A stretch of DNA of 33,202 bases from an uncultured Fibrobacter sp. (GCF_937877005.1 NZ_CALEFV010000049.1:1-33202), one strand, 5' to 3'. Positions 22,973 through 32,060 are shown, counted from the stretch's first letter. The notes: generated from the sequence alone by a model not told the origin. Numbers and translations are program-made.

Positions 22973-24823
22973 ATGTACAAGAACTTGGAACAGGCCCTGC
23001 TGGATTTAGAAAAAGCTGGCATGTTGAGACGTATTCAGCGAGAAGTGGATCCGAACCTGGAAATGCCAGAAATCGCTCGTCAGGTGTTCGAAGCCGGCGG
23101 TCCAGCCTTACTTTTTGAACATGTCAAAGGAAGCCCTTTCAGAGCAGTCTGTAACATCTTTGGCACACAGGAAAGACTCGACTATCTCTTCCGGGATACC
23201 CTCAGAGGAACGCAAACGGCAGTTCTTTTCAAGTCAAATCCTGTTAATTTTTTCAAGCAAGCCAATCTAAAAAAATTGTGGAAAGCAGCACTCACCGGAA
23301 TCCATTCGCTTCCCCGCAAAAGCGGGAGCATCAAGGACTTCTTGGAATGCAAGCTATCGGACTTGCCGCAACTTGTTTGTTGGCCCCGCGACGGAGGAGC
23401 CTTCATCACACTTCCGCAGGTTGCATCGCGACCCGGGATCGATACCGGCATCATGACAACGAACGTAGGCATGTACCGTATCCAAATTTCTGGCAACGAC
23501 TACATTCCAAATGCAGAATGCGGGTTGCACTACCAGATTAAGCGAGACATCGCAAGGCACCACCAAAAGGCAATCGAAGAAGGCCGTCCCCTTAAAGTAA
23601 GCGTCTTTATCGGTGGACCTCCGGCGCATACAGTCGCAGCCGTCATGCCCATGCCCGAAAATCTGAGCGAACTTCTATTCGCAGGAATGCTCAGCGGAAG
23701 GAGATTTCGTTATTTTATTCACAACAACTATATAGTCTCTAGCGATGCAGATTTCTGCATACTCGGAGAAATTCAGCCAGAACTAAAACCCGAAGGACCC
23801 TTCGGCGACCACATTGGTTACTATTCCGACAAGCATGATTTTCCGTACCTCAAGGTCGAAAAAGTTCTTTGCAAAAAAAACGCCATCTTCCCGTTTACGG
23901 TCGTGGGACGTCCCCCGCAAGAAGACACCCTTTTCGGGAAGTTTATTCACCAGATAACAAAGCCCATGGTTCCCGCCTCGATACCCGGGTTAGTGGCACT
24001 CCACGCAATTGATGATGCAGGAGTTCACCCCCTGTGCCTTGCTCTCGCACATGAAAGATTCAGTCCATATATCAAGCAAGAAGACCGCGAGCCATCGGAA
24101 CTTTTGAAGACGGCGAATGCCATCTTAGGATTCAACCAGGCAAGCCTCACCAAGTATCTTTTGATTGCCGCCGTCGAAGACGAAGATTTGCAGCACAAGA
24201 TTGACGTGAACGATGTCGCCGGGTTTTTCTCGCATGTTCTGGAACGCATCGATTTCTCGCGCGATCTGCATTTTGAGACCTGCACGACCATCGACACCTT
24301 GGACTATACCGGAGGACGCATCAACCATGGTTCGAAGCTGACAATCGCTGCGGCTGGTATCAGAAAGCGCGAACTGCGCTGTAATAAGCAGGACCTCCTG
24401 AATTTAAACATTCCAGGAATCACGGCCATTTCAATTCCCATGCCAGGCATTTTGATGCTAGAAGCTCCCGCATACGACGAAAAAAATCGCGAGTTCTACA
24501 TTTCTCAAATCGAGGACGCACTTTCCCAGTGGCCTTATCGAGAAAACTATCCATGGATTTCGCTTGTCGATTCTCATTCCGACAAATGCGGTTGCGAACT
24601 TCGTGATTTTCTGTGGCAGACATTTACCCGTTCCGATCCTGCTAAAGACATCTTTGGCTACCGAGCGAATGTAAGCACCAAACATTGGGCATGCAGCGCG
24701 CCCATCATTGTCGACGCACGAATCAAGCCTTTTCACCAGGAAGCTCTTGCCATTTCGGACACAATCCGAGATAAAGCCCGCCGCATTCTTGTAGAAGAAA
24801 ATATTCTGGTACAGAACACATGA
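22973..24823 (+). CDS. UbiD-family decarboxylase, probably menaquinone biosynthesis type
   Basis: A 616-residue prenyl-FMN-dependent decarboxylase. Family marks: GMYRIQ with the conserved Arg169, a Pro/Gly strand VSVFIGGPPAHTVAA, and the catalytic block GEIQPELKPEGPFGDHIGYY (Glu266, Glu270, Glu274, Asp279, His280), which matches the E..P.EGPFGDH signature. The length is above that of E. coli UbiD (about 500) and matches the longer decarboxylases found in menaquinone (futalosine-route) organisms. The reaction would remove a carboxyl group from an aromatic quinone precursor. No UbiX-type flavin prenyltransferase is in the window, so the cofactor must come from elsewhere. An AGGGG site precedes the ATG. 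Its last four bases overlap the ATG of the metalloprotease gene. Confidence 0.88.
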   Translation: MYKNLEQALLDLEKAGMLRRIQREVDPNLEMPEIARQVFEAGGPALLFEHVKGSPFRAVCNIFGTQERLDYLFRDTLRGTQTAVLFKSNPVNFFKQANLKKLWKAALTGIHSLPRKSGSIKDFLECKLSDLPQLVCWPRDGGAFITLPQVASRPGIDTGIMTTNVGMYRIQISGNDYIPNAECGLHYQIKRDIARHHQKAIEEGRPLKVSVFIGGPPAHTVAAVMPMPENLSELLFAGMLSGRRFRYFIHNNYIVSSDADFCILGEIQPELKPEGPFGDHIGYYSDKHDFPYLKVEKVLCKKNAIFPFTVVGRPPQEDTLFGKFIHQITKPMVPASIPGLVALHAIDDAGVHPLCLALAHERFSPYIKQEDREPSELLKTANAILGFNQASLTKYLLIAAVEDEDLQHKIDVNDVAGFFSHVLERIDFSRDLHFETCTTIDTLDYTGGRINHGSKLTIAAAGIRKRELRCNKQDLLNLNIPGITAISIPMPGILMLEAPAYDEKNREFYISQIEDALSQWPYRENYPWISLVDSHSDKCGCELRDFLWQTFTRSDPAKDIFGYRANVSTKHWACSAPIIVDARIKPFHQEALAISDTIRDKARRILVEENILVQNT

Positions 24824-26463
24824 TCCGCCTCGTATCTTTCATATTGGTTGTATTTTTTTTCAGCGTCATTCCCTCTTTCGCAGACGGTTTGTGCGGAACC
24901 GCTCGCATTCTAGAAAACTTGAAAAATCAAGGCAAGACGCTCAGGCAACTATTATACCAAAAGCCCCTTGCACAGACCGACATATCCTCCTGTACTGCAA
25001 GCGACCTGTATGACAGCGTCTACACAAAGAAAACTGAACATTTTGAAATATTTTACACGCTGGATGGTCCCCACCAGACAACTACCGAATTTATCGATTC
25101 ACTTGTCAATACGCTTGAATATACCTGGAATTTTCATGTTCGAAAATCAGGGATGCGCGCCCCTATTGGCGGCTCCGAAACATACCAATATCAAAAAACA
25201 ACAACAACAGGACTCTATCCTGTTGAAGTGCTAGACATCGATCTGCTGCGCAACACCAAATCAATCCTAAACGGAGTCTGCCACGGATGCTACGGACTTA
25301 CATTTCCGTTTGATTCTACACGAAGCGAACTCATGATTGACAATGATTTTCGCTTCACGCCCTTAACCAACGCCCAAATAGACTCGACCCATTTCCACGG
25401 TAAGAATTGCCCCTACACAGTCGCAACCGAGCCCCTCGTGAACACAACCTATGGATATTCCTATGCGGAGCGCTGGATAAATGCCATACGGATTACCGCT
25501 GCACACGAACTTTATCATGCAATTCAGCTAAGATACCTAGACATGTTTTCTTACATCAACCTTTGGTACGAAGCATCTGCAGTAGGAATGGAAAATGTCA
25601 TCTATTCCGAAGTCAATGACTATATTGCCTACCTTCGTGAAGCCTCTGAAAGCGTCGGAACGCCTCTAGATAAAATGGACAATGATTATGGAGCAAGTCC
25701 CCTATTCCTATACCTCTACAACCATGTCGGACGCGATACCGACAAACTGATTTGGGAAAGCTTCGCACGACAACCTAACAGACCATTCCAGGATCATCTA
25801 GCCAAAGCCGTAAGCAAGCGCAAGCTCTCCTCCGATTCCCTTTTCCACGATTTCGCGACAAGGCTCGCCTTTGCCGGCAGGCGGAGTTCACTCGTTGACT
25901 CCTCCTTCTGGATTGATCGCGACCAACCTCTATGGAGCGATTACAGAATCAATGCCCAATCAGGAAACTTTTCTGTCCGTTCCATTGATTCATTGGCATT
26001 CCAGTTTTACTCCAATGGTACTCCTGACCTCGGCCATTTCACAGGAAAAACTTCGGCAATCGCCTTGAACAAGCATTCCTACAAGGTTCGATTTCTACCA
26101 ACCACCAACAGCGTCGATTCCGTCCGTGTTGAATTTGCGAACGAAGCCGATCTTGACTCCGTAATCTGGATCACAAGTCGATTCTCCGAAAGCGAAATTA
26201 CACCGACCACCATATCGGACTCCACCCTACGAGCGTACCCAACTCCCTGGCGTCATGGACTGCTCTGTTTCACCCCTCTCCCGCAAGGCAAGAAACATCT
26301 AGAAATTCGAAATCGTCGCGGAAACCTCATCGAGAAGATTCCTTACGACAGCAGCACGCTCTGTCTTGACGAAAATAAGGTCAAGTCGATGCTCGTCCCT
26401 GGAGTCTACCGCTTCAGAGCCGGCAACAACGGCAAAACCAAAGATTTTATCGTAATATACTAG
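24820..26463 (+). CDS. Secreted HExxH metalloprotease-like protein with Por/T9SS-like C-terminal domain
   Basis: A 547-residue exported protein (signal peptide 1-21, cleavage after SFA). The catalytic region is ITAAHELYHAIQ (His229, Glu230, His233), followed by LWYEASAVGMEN with Glu251 as a likely third zinc ligand, as in the MXAN_6640-type putative metalloproteases. It has many Asn and aromatic residues and a Cys-rich patch (GVCHGCYG, 152-159). The last 75 residues (RAYPTPWRHG ... GNLIEKI ... LVPGVYRFRAGN ... DFIVIY) have the form of a type IX secretion sorting domain: YPxP start, a Gly turn, and a late Gly-x-Tyr strand. That is a pattern match, not a search result. Its start overlaps the UbiD stop by four bases, an unlikely functional pair. 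Its stop abuts the convergent GH57 stop with no gap. Confidence 0.8.
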   Translation: MIRLVSFILVVFFFSVIPSFADGLCGTARILENLKNQGKTLRQLLYQKPLAQTDISSCTASDLYDSVYTKKTEHFEIFYTLDGPHQTTTEFIDSLVNTLEYTWNFHVRKSGMRAPIGGSETYQYQKTTTTGLYPVEVLDIDLLRNTKSILNGVCHGCYGLTFPFDSTRSELMIDNDFRFTPLTNAQIDSTHFHGKNCPYTVATEPLVNTTYGYSYAERWINAIRITAAHELYHAIQLRYLDMFSYINLWYEASAVGMENVIYSEVNDYIAYLREASESVGTPLDKMDNDYGASPLFLYLYNHVGRDTDKLIWESFARQPNRPFQDHLAKAVSKRKLSSDSLFHDFATRLAFAGRRSSLVDSSFWIDRDQPLWSDYRINAQSGNFSVRSIDSLAFQFYSNGTPDLGHFTGKTSAIALNKHSYKVRFLPTTNSVDSVRVEFANEADLDSVIWITSRFSESEITPTTISDSTLRAYPTPWRHGLLCFTPLPQGKKHLEIRNRRGNLIEKIPYDSSTLCLDENKVKSMLVPGVYRFRAGNNGKTKDFIVIY

Positions 26464-28062
26464 CTAGAGCCAGCTAAATATATTATTGGTCTTTTCAAGA
26501 TCCGGCAAAACGGAATTCGATGCCGGATTCTCCGTATTCCTGAGGATAGTTTTACAGGCCTCCGCAAACAGGGCATGCCCATTATTGTAATGCTCATCTA
26601 GACGGCGACGAGCATAACCATCAGCAGAATGATTGTGAATCATGAAAGCCCAGTCCGAAGACTGGAACAGCATCAGTTCTCGCTCCATCTGCCTAATGTA
26701 GCGACCAAGCAGGATTCCACGCGGGGATTGTTCGCCCATCTTTTGGCGAATCGAAGCCAAGTGATCAATCATGGCTCGCAGACGATACGACTGCGGATAA
26801 TATTTATCCGTTTCACCATTAATCCATACCGATCCAAAACCGCCTTCGCCCCAGCTAGAGAACGCTGGTTCATGAGTATCTGGATCAGCCGACGAAGTCA
26901 TTATTTCATCAGCTCCGGCAAATTCAACTACTGGTGAAGATGCCGCACGTTCAAGCATTGCCTCAAGGAATATCGGGCCCTCAAACCACCAGTGGCCAAA
27001 GAGTTCCGCATCATAAGGGCAGAGCATGGCGGCCTTGTTACCGTCCATATTCACTAGCAGCTCAGAAATGGTCGTTTCGCGATTTACCACAAAAAGGTGG
27101 GCATGGTCCTCTGCAAGATGCATCGCATTCCAGGGACGGTACAGCTCTTTCTGTTCGCTGCCAGTAATGCGATTGTACTTAAAACCTGTATCGATTGGTT
27201 CATCACCTGCAAAGAAATATTCTCCGAGATAGTCGCGCGGACGATCTTTCGCGATATCCTTGAAAAACTCGCGATATTCAGGATGTCCCGGATAACCTGT
27301 GCGACGACTCCATACCTCCATAGAACTTTTCTGTTCGCGTCCCATGCAGTAAAGCCCCTGAGTAGTACGGAGCGGCGTAAACACGCCATACTTGGGAGGC
27401 GGAGACGCGAGCAAGGCTCCATGGGTTTCCAAGAAAAAATAATGCAGGCCAAATTCGGCCAAATATTTATCAAGTCCCGGAAAGTATCCGCACTCCGGAA
27501 GCCAAACGCCCTTCGGCTTTCGGCCAAAGGCACGTTCAAAACAACGCACGGTCACATCCAGCTGCATGCGAATCGACGCAGGGTCGCTCTGGTAAGCGGG
27601 CAAAAAAGGATGAGTACCCACGCAAGTGAGAAGGTTCAATTTTCCGAACTTTTCAAGCTCCAGAAATTCAGCGAGCAAATTGCGATGCAGGCGATTTTCC
27701 CACAAGTCAATTAGCGTCCGCTGACGAGAAAGGTAAAACCGTGAAAGTTGCTCCAGCTCCGTTCCGGCATTGCGAGCCACTTCCTTTTCGATCAGTTCGA
27801 GCTGCTTTTTCAGGTGCTCCGAGAATTTTTCGATCAAACTTTCATCCGAAAGCATCTCTATCAGCGGAGGAGAAATACTTAAGTTGAGCGTTCCGGGAAC
27901 ACCCTTTTCCAAGAGGCGCCGCATTGCCTGCACTAGAGGCAAATAGGTTTCGGCAATGGCCTCAAAAAGCCAATTCTCTTCGAAGAAGCGTTTATATTCC
28001 GGATGACGCACAAAAGGTAAATGTGCGTGCATCAGGAAAAGAATTTTTCCGGGAGCGCCCAT
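26464..28062 (-). CDS. GH57 1,4-alpha-glucan branching enzyme
   Basis: A 532-residue cytoplasmic enzyme of the GH57 (AmyA/DUF1957) type. It starts LFLMHAHLPFVRHPE, has the nucleophile block GVWLPECGYFP (Glu190) and the acid/base block LCPYDAELFGHWWFEGP (Asp351), which match the branching-enzyme subgroup rather than amylopullulanases. The length is the usual 520-560. It would form alpha-1,6 branches in glycogen-like glucan. It follows the DUF4912 gene by nine bases; GGAG lies about 13 bases before the ATG. The DUF4912/GH57 neighbourhood is, from my recollection, seen in several phyla and suggests joint action on glucan. It ends exactly where the metalloprotease gene ends, so 3' ends of the two mRNAs must overlap. 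Confidence 0.93.
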   Translation of the reverse strand: MGAPGKILFLMHAHLPFVRHPEYKRFFEENWLFEAIAETYLPLVQAMRRLLEKGVPGTLNLSISPPLIEMLSDESLIEKFSEHLKKQLELIEKEVARNAGTELEQLSRFYLSRQRTLIDLWENRLHRNLLAEFLELEKFGKLNLLTCVGTHPFLPAYQSDPASIRMQLDVTVRCFERAFGRKPKGVWLPECGYFPGLDKYLAEFGLHYFFLETHGALLASPPPKYGVFTPLRTTQGLYCMGREQKSSMEVWSRRTGYPGHPEYREFFKDIAKDRPRDYLGEYFFAGDEPIDTGFKYNRITGSEQKELYRPWNAMHLAEDHAHLFVVNRETTISELLVNMDGNKAAMLCPYDAELFGHWWFEGPIFLEAMLERAASSPVVEFAGADEIMTSSADPDTHEPAFSSWGEGGFGSVWINGETDKYYPQSYRLRAMIDHLASIRQKMGEQSPRGILLGRYIRQMERELMLFQSSDWAFMIHNHSADGYARRRLDEHYNNGHALFAEACKTILRNTENPASNSVLPDLEKTNNIFSWL

Positions 28063-28071
28063 TAAAAAGGA

Positions 28072-29280
28072 CTACTCCGTACGCTTTACAACAATCGGCA
28101 CGATCGTGGTCGGAAAATCACCATCCTTGTCTGTTGCAAATACCGGAATGACCTTCGTGCAATCCGGCAGGTCTTCTTCAAAACTGAAAGTACCATCCGG
28201 ATTGAGCGGGAACGGTTCTCCGCGCACCTGCAAATGAGCATCAGGACGAGTTCCTCCGTAAACAATCAAACGAGTCTTGACCCACAAGAAGAAATCCTTC
28301 CCGTAGTTCACGGAATCCTTCGACACCTCGATATTATTGGACTGGAGAGCTGCACTCGAAAGCGCTCCCGAGAACATTGATTCGGAAGAACTTCCAAAAT
28401 TGCCACCGAGATTCTTGAGCCAGGATTCTGCCGTCTGGCTGGAAAATCCAGAACTCATGAAATTGCCGAGCGTATTGCCACCGAGAGAAGCCTTTGCAAA
28501 GGCGTCATCTGCAGCAGGAGCAGCAGCATGCTTATCAAATACGGCAACCGGATTTGATTCCACAATCGGCTTGAAACTCTTGCCCTGCACAGATCCAAGA
28601 ACGGCAACCACAGCCTTATCGGCCGTATTCTCGACATACCAGCTGCGGGCATTGGCAGGGACCTCGATATCACGGAACTTGCGTTTCTTGCCACGCTGTA
28701 CGGTCAGGTCCGATGCGATATCAAACAAGCGAAGGACGATTTTCCCCTTGCCCTTCTTTGCTTCGTTGATTCGATTTTCGGAAACTTCCCAGAAGGCATG
28801 CATCCAGTTCGGATCCTTCTGCATTAGTACCAAGTATTCGGCATCGAAGGATTGCGCCATTTTGGCGACATCCTTTTCAGAAACCTTAGCGAGCTTAGCG
28901 GGAGCAGACTTTGCGGCAGACTTTGTAGCAACCGTTTTCTTACCGGTCACCTTCTTGACTTCAGCAGAAATCTTGGAGACCTTTGTCGCTGCGGCCTTCT
29001 TGACCTTGGCGACAGCCTTCACAGCCTTTTCTTCCGCATCCTTCATTGTCTTAATAGTGGCAGACTTTGTCGCTGTTTTCTTGACTGCAACAGCCTCGAT
29101 CTTTTTCTTAGCCGTCGCCTTGACAGCCTTGACTTCCTTCACAACCTTAGCCACCTTTTTCTTGGCTCCGGCTTCGGTAACTTCCTTGACTTTTTTCACC
29201 TTAGCAGAAGCCTTTTCCGCAACGCTCTTGACGGTGCTCTTGACTTTAGACTTTGTTTCAGGTTCCTTTTTTGTAGCCAT
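28072..29280 (-). CDS. DUF4912 protein with long histone-H1-like Lys/Ala tail
   Basis: A 402-residue protein in two halves. Residues 1 to about 135 are almost only Lys, Ala, Val, Thr, Glu and Ser (repeating AKKK, AVKATAKKK, KVKKV), like histone H1 or bacterial Hc1/KAP tails. The second half has the DUF4912 core (YLVLMQKDPNWMHAFWEVSE, then a beta-rich RLFDI block) and ends in a beta-sandwich-like segment (LQVRGEPFPLNPDGTFSFEE) as seen in carbohydrate-binding modules next to glucan enzymes. A Gly/Ser/Phe-rich linker (about 255-310) separates them. I chose the ATG at 29280 over 29295 because AAGGAGG lies between them at ideal distance. It is translated from the same operon as GH57. The tail could bind nucleic acid or another polyanion; the cause of its fusion to DUF4912 is not known. 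Confidence 0.87.
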   Translation of the reverse strand: MATKKEPETKSKVKSTVKSVAEKASAKVKKVKEVTEAGAKKKVAKVVKEVKAVKATAKKKIEAVAVKKTATKSATIKTMKDAEEKAVKAVAKVKKAAATKVSKISAEVKKVTGKKTVATKSAAKSAPAKLAKVSEKDVAKMAQSFDAEYLVLMQKDPNWMHAFWEVSENRINEAKKGKGKIVLRLFDIASDLTVQRGKKRKFRDIEVPANARSWYVENTADKAVVAVLGSVQGKSFKPIVESNPVAVFDKHAAAPAADDAFAKASLGGNTLGNFMSSGFSSQTAESWLKNLGGNFGSSSESMFSGALSSAALQSNNIEVSKDSVNYGKDFFLWVKTRLIVYGGTRPDAHLQVRGEPFPLNPDGTFSFEEDLPDCTKVIPVFATDKDGDFPTTIVPIVVKRTE

Positions 29281-29304
29281 GACAGCCTCCTTCATATAAA
29301 ACTA

Positions 29305-30543
29305 TCAGCGTCCCATGCCCCATGTCGCTATGCCTGTTAGGCCAATACGCGCAGAGATGAAAAATTCTTCCCACTGCTGGTCTGTATCGGCAAAACGTTT
29401 ACCCCCCTGGAAAGCCAAATCCAGGGTAGTCCCCTTACGTCCTAACGGGAAACCGCCTCCTAGCGATCCTCCTATTTCAAAGACATCCTTAACATACCAG
29501 TTTCGATACCATGTACCAACTCGGTAGTTGATCCGCTTGAAATACGATTCATAGAACAGAGGACTTCCATCGCACTGGTAACCAAGCGAAATCATAAAAT
29601 CCTTCTGAGTTTCAGTGACTTCGGGAATATTCCAGCCGCCCCCAAGATTTTCGATATCGCTATCCCAGGCGCGCCAATGCAAATCAGCCATCACATTGTG
29701 GCGCTTGGCCAAACGATAATTGATACCCGTTGCAAGCAATGCGGGAACATCGATTTCACGAGTGTAATGCGTTGCAGCCAATGTATCCGCTTCGCTAAAT
29801 CTAAAATTGTAGCTCAATTCGTTTTGAAGAGTATATCCCGTCGTAAAGGAGAAGAAATAGGACACCTGCTTACCGCGATACTGGAGTGACGCCGTATAGT
29901 AAGCAGGATGATTCTTGATTTCCCATGTTCCGTCAACATAATCCGAGATCTTGTACGATCCGGCACCCCATGCATCTTCGGCAGCGACGGCGGAGGTATT
30001 GCCACCCAGAGTCAGTTCTCTGGAAGTATTACCCATCACAAAGTGAGCAGCCCCACCCAAGGATAAGGAACGGAAAATCGGCAAGCGTACAGCATAAGCC
30101 GGAACCAGTTCATAGACGCTGCCCTGATACTCAATTTTCACATCGGAGGAATTCTCGGAATCCTCAAATTCCTCGTTAACCGTTGTTGCATAATGCTGCC
30201 ACAGGGACAAGCCCATCGCCCCCCAGTTACCCATCGGGAACGACAGATTGAACGACGGCAAGGCTATATTATTTGCAGTATAGTGATCGCCATCATTGCG
30301 AGCCGCATCCATTTCAATCAGAAAGTTCAGGTTGAAAACGACCTTGACATCGAAAGCCAGTCGGGCAGGATTCACAACAGACAATCCTTCGGCATCGCCT
30401 GCTTTTGCATTGCCCGCAAAACCACGACCAGCCGCAGAAGCCGTTCCTCCCATGACATGCTCTTCACCTAGAGCTTCCACACCGATCATCGAAGCAAAAG
30501 AAGATCCAAATACAAACAATACGAACAAGAGGAGCTTTTTCAT
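29305..30543 (-). CDS. Outer-membrane beta-barrel protein (FadL/PorV-like)
   Basis: A 412-residue exported protein with a signal peptide (1-17, FASM cleavage). After it comes GEEHVMGGTASAAGRGFAGNAKAGDAEGLSVVNPARLA (split: GTASAAGRGFAGNAKAGDA and SVVNPARLA), the Gly/Ala-rich 'S.G.G.A...D....NPA' start typical of OmpP1/FadL- and PorV-type barrels. The rest alternates polar and aromatic residues with Tyr/Trp girdles. It does not end in the classic terminal Phe (ends WGMGR). A GGGGGGA site precedes the ATG, which shares one base with the stop of the lipoprotein gene (TAATG). The DUF4912 gene starts 24 bases after its stop, so outer-membrane and cytoplasmic glucan genes share an operon. Cargo unknown. 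Confidence 0.8.
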   Translation of the reverse strand: MKKLLLFVLFVFGSSFASMIGVEALGEEHVMGGTASAAGRGFAGNAKAGDAEGLSVVNPARLAFDVKVVFNLNFLIEMDAARNDGDHYTANNIALPSFNLSFPMGNWGAMGLSLWQHYATTVNEEFEDSENSSDVKIEYQGSVYELVPAYAVRLPIFRSLSLGGAAHFVMGNTSRELTLGGNTSAVAAEDAWGAGSYKISDYVDGTWEIKNHPAYYTASLQYRGKQVSYFFSFTTGYTLQNELSYNFRFSEADTLAATHYTREIDVPALLATGINYRLAKRHNVMADLHWRAWDSDIENLGGGWNIPEVTETQKDFMISLGYQCDGSPLFYESYFKRINYRVGTWYRNWYVKDVFEIGGSLGGGFPLGRKGTTLDLAFQGGKRFADTDQQWEEFFISARIGLTGIATWGMGR

Positions 30544-31967
30544 TATTCATCCCCCCGCTTGGAGGCTAGCCAAAGTTTTAGTGTCATCGGATTTTCCATC
30601 GAGGTAGAGAAATCGTAACGAGCGTAGTCAAAGTAATTCAGGAACACAAAACTCGTATCGCCTGCGGCTGTCCTATAATTTGTATAGGCCGTGTCCCTCT
30701 CTTGAAGGAAGGGGTATCCCATACGCATAATGAACTTCATGTTGCGACCATCACTTGCACGATTCACAAAGTCCCGAAGTCCAGCAGTCAATTGCACCGT
30801 CAAGGAATCTCCATCGTGGAACACCAAGTTCTGGTGACCATTTTCAAGAATAACTTCATTATTCAAACGGTAATTTTCCATTCGACGGACCTGCGTATCG
30901 GCACTATCAACATAAGAACCGACGACCACCTGTATCGGTTGACCAAGTTCGTTGCAACCCTTGGAGTCGTCTCGCAGCATCTTCAGTTCGGCTAGAATCA
31001 CCGTCTGACGAACATCGTTGCCGTCCCCCTTCGTAAAGGGGAACTCGTCTCCATAAAATTCTGAAAGAGCATCCAAGATGGGCTCCGGAGGAAGTTCTAT
31101 CACCAAGGAATCAAACACTCCCCCATGCAAGATAGGACAATCGGAGCAGTCTTCCTCATTTTTCACGATATTTGCCATGCGGAACGGATTGGGCGAAATG
31201 TAGGTCGTCGAATCAGCGAAAATCGCAAGGATAGGCGGATAGGAAGTCGCATCACCATTGAAACGATATTCCCGGGCGGCTTCCGGAGCCGATAGACGAA
31301 GTTGCAAGTGAGCAGACCCCTTGATCTTTTTAAACGCCTCCACCAATGCCGAAGGCATCTCCATACGGATTGAAGTATCCCCCTTGGCCATTTTGATCTT
31401 TAGCGTCGTATCAGCGGACGCATCCGGTTCCCATTTGGTCAAGCTTTCATACCAAGTGGAATCTTCGACATCCATGAGGCTGTCTATAAAATTGGAATTT
31501 TTGCTCGTTTCCAAAATCCAGCTGACATTCACGGTCAGCTCGTCCTTCAGCGGAAGAGAATCCTTCGGGAACTGCTTCATCTTGTAAAAATCACGCTGCC
31601 AGAATAGAACTAGAAACGATCCTGAAGTATCCGAATCCTTGAATGTCTTTATAAAGCTCGATTTCGGAGAAAAGGCAAAGTCCATCACAAGATCATGCGT
31701 CAAGTTCGAACGATGACCTAGTACAGCCCGCGCATCTGCAGATTTGGGGAACGTATCCAAGAAAGCCTCGGCCGACACCGGCTTGATATTTTCGATGCTC
31801 AATGTTTGCATCTTATAACTGCTAGGCATTCCCTGAGTAGAAAGCCACGATTCCAAGCCATTGTCATCGGATTCAAAAATACAGGATGTCGTCAAAAATG
31901 CCACCAACAACAAAATGATTGCCAAGAAGGCCGGACCGACAATAAAACCGTTTCTATTCTTTTTCAC
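30543..31967 (-). CDS. Probable surface lipoprotein, function unknown
   Basis: A 474-residue protein with a basic N-terminus and hydrophobic core ending LTTSC, so lipid attachment at Cys29 is likely; the lipobox is imperfect (Thr at -3). No charged retention signal is clear after Cys. The mature part is rich in beta-strand-like segments, Asp, Ser and Thr (SLIVELPPEPILDALSE, VVVGSYVDSADTQ), and I do not recognise a family. A Cys pair motif (EDCSDCPIL) occurs about two thirds along and might form a disulfide or metal site. It is the first gene of a leftward operon with the beta-barrel, DUF4912 and GH57 genes. Its stop overlaps the barrel start by one base. This pairing suggests an outer-membrane complex; that is inference. 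Confidence 0.78.
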   Translation of the reverse strand: MKKNRNGFIVGPAFLAIILLLVAFLTTSCIFESDDNGLESWLSTQGMPSSYKMQTLSIENIKPVSAEAFLDTFPKSADARAVLGHRSNLTHDLVMDFAFSPKSSFIKTFKDSDTSGSFLVLFWQRDFYKMKQFPKDSLPLKDELTVNVSWILETSKNSNFIDSLMDVEDSTWYESLTKWEPDASADTTLKIKMAKGDTSIRMEMPSALVEAFKKIKGSAHLQLRLSAPEAAREYRFNGDATSYPPILAIFADSTTYISPNPFRMANIVKNEEDCSDCPILHGGVFDSLVIELPPEPILDALSEFYGDEFPFTKGDGNDVRQTVILAELKMLRDDSKGCNELGQPIQVVVGSYVDSADTQVRRMENYRLNNEVILENGHQNLVFHDGDSLTVQLTAGLRDFVNRASDGRNMKFIMRMGYPFLQERDTAYTNYRTAAGDTSFVFLNYFDYARYDFSTSMENPMTLKLWLASKRGDE

Positions 31968-32000
31968 TCAGAACTCCGAGTCTAACTGTAAATTACGCGT

Positions 32001-32008
32001 ACAATATA
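32001..32008 (-). promoter_or_regulatory. Putative -10 box of the lipoprotein operon
   Basis: The minus strand reads TATATTGT, 33 bp upstream of the lipoprotein ATG, back-to-back with the thrC box. Confidence 0.35.
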
Positions 32009-32029
32009 GAAAATTAGCGAAAAATTTCC

Positions 32030-32037
32030 TAAATTTG
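32030..32037 (+). promoter_or_regulatory. Putative TAnnTTTG box of thrC
   Basis: TAAATTTG lies 23 bp before the thrC ATG, with an AAGAGGA ribosome site between. Its layout matches the other boxes noted here. Confidence 0.45.
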
Positions 32038-32060
32038 ACCCGTAAAAACAAGAGGATATT

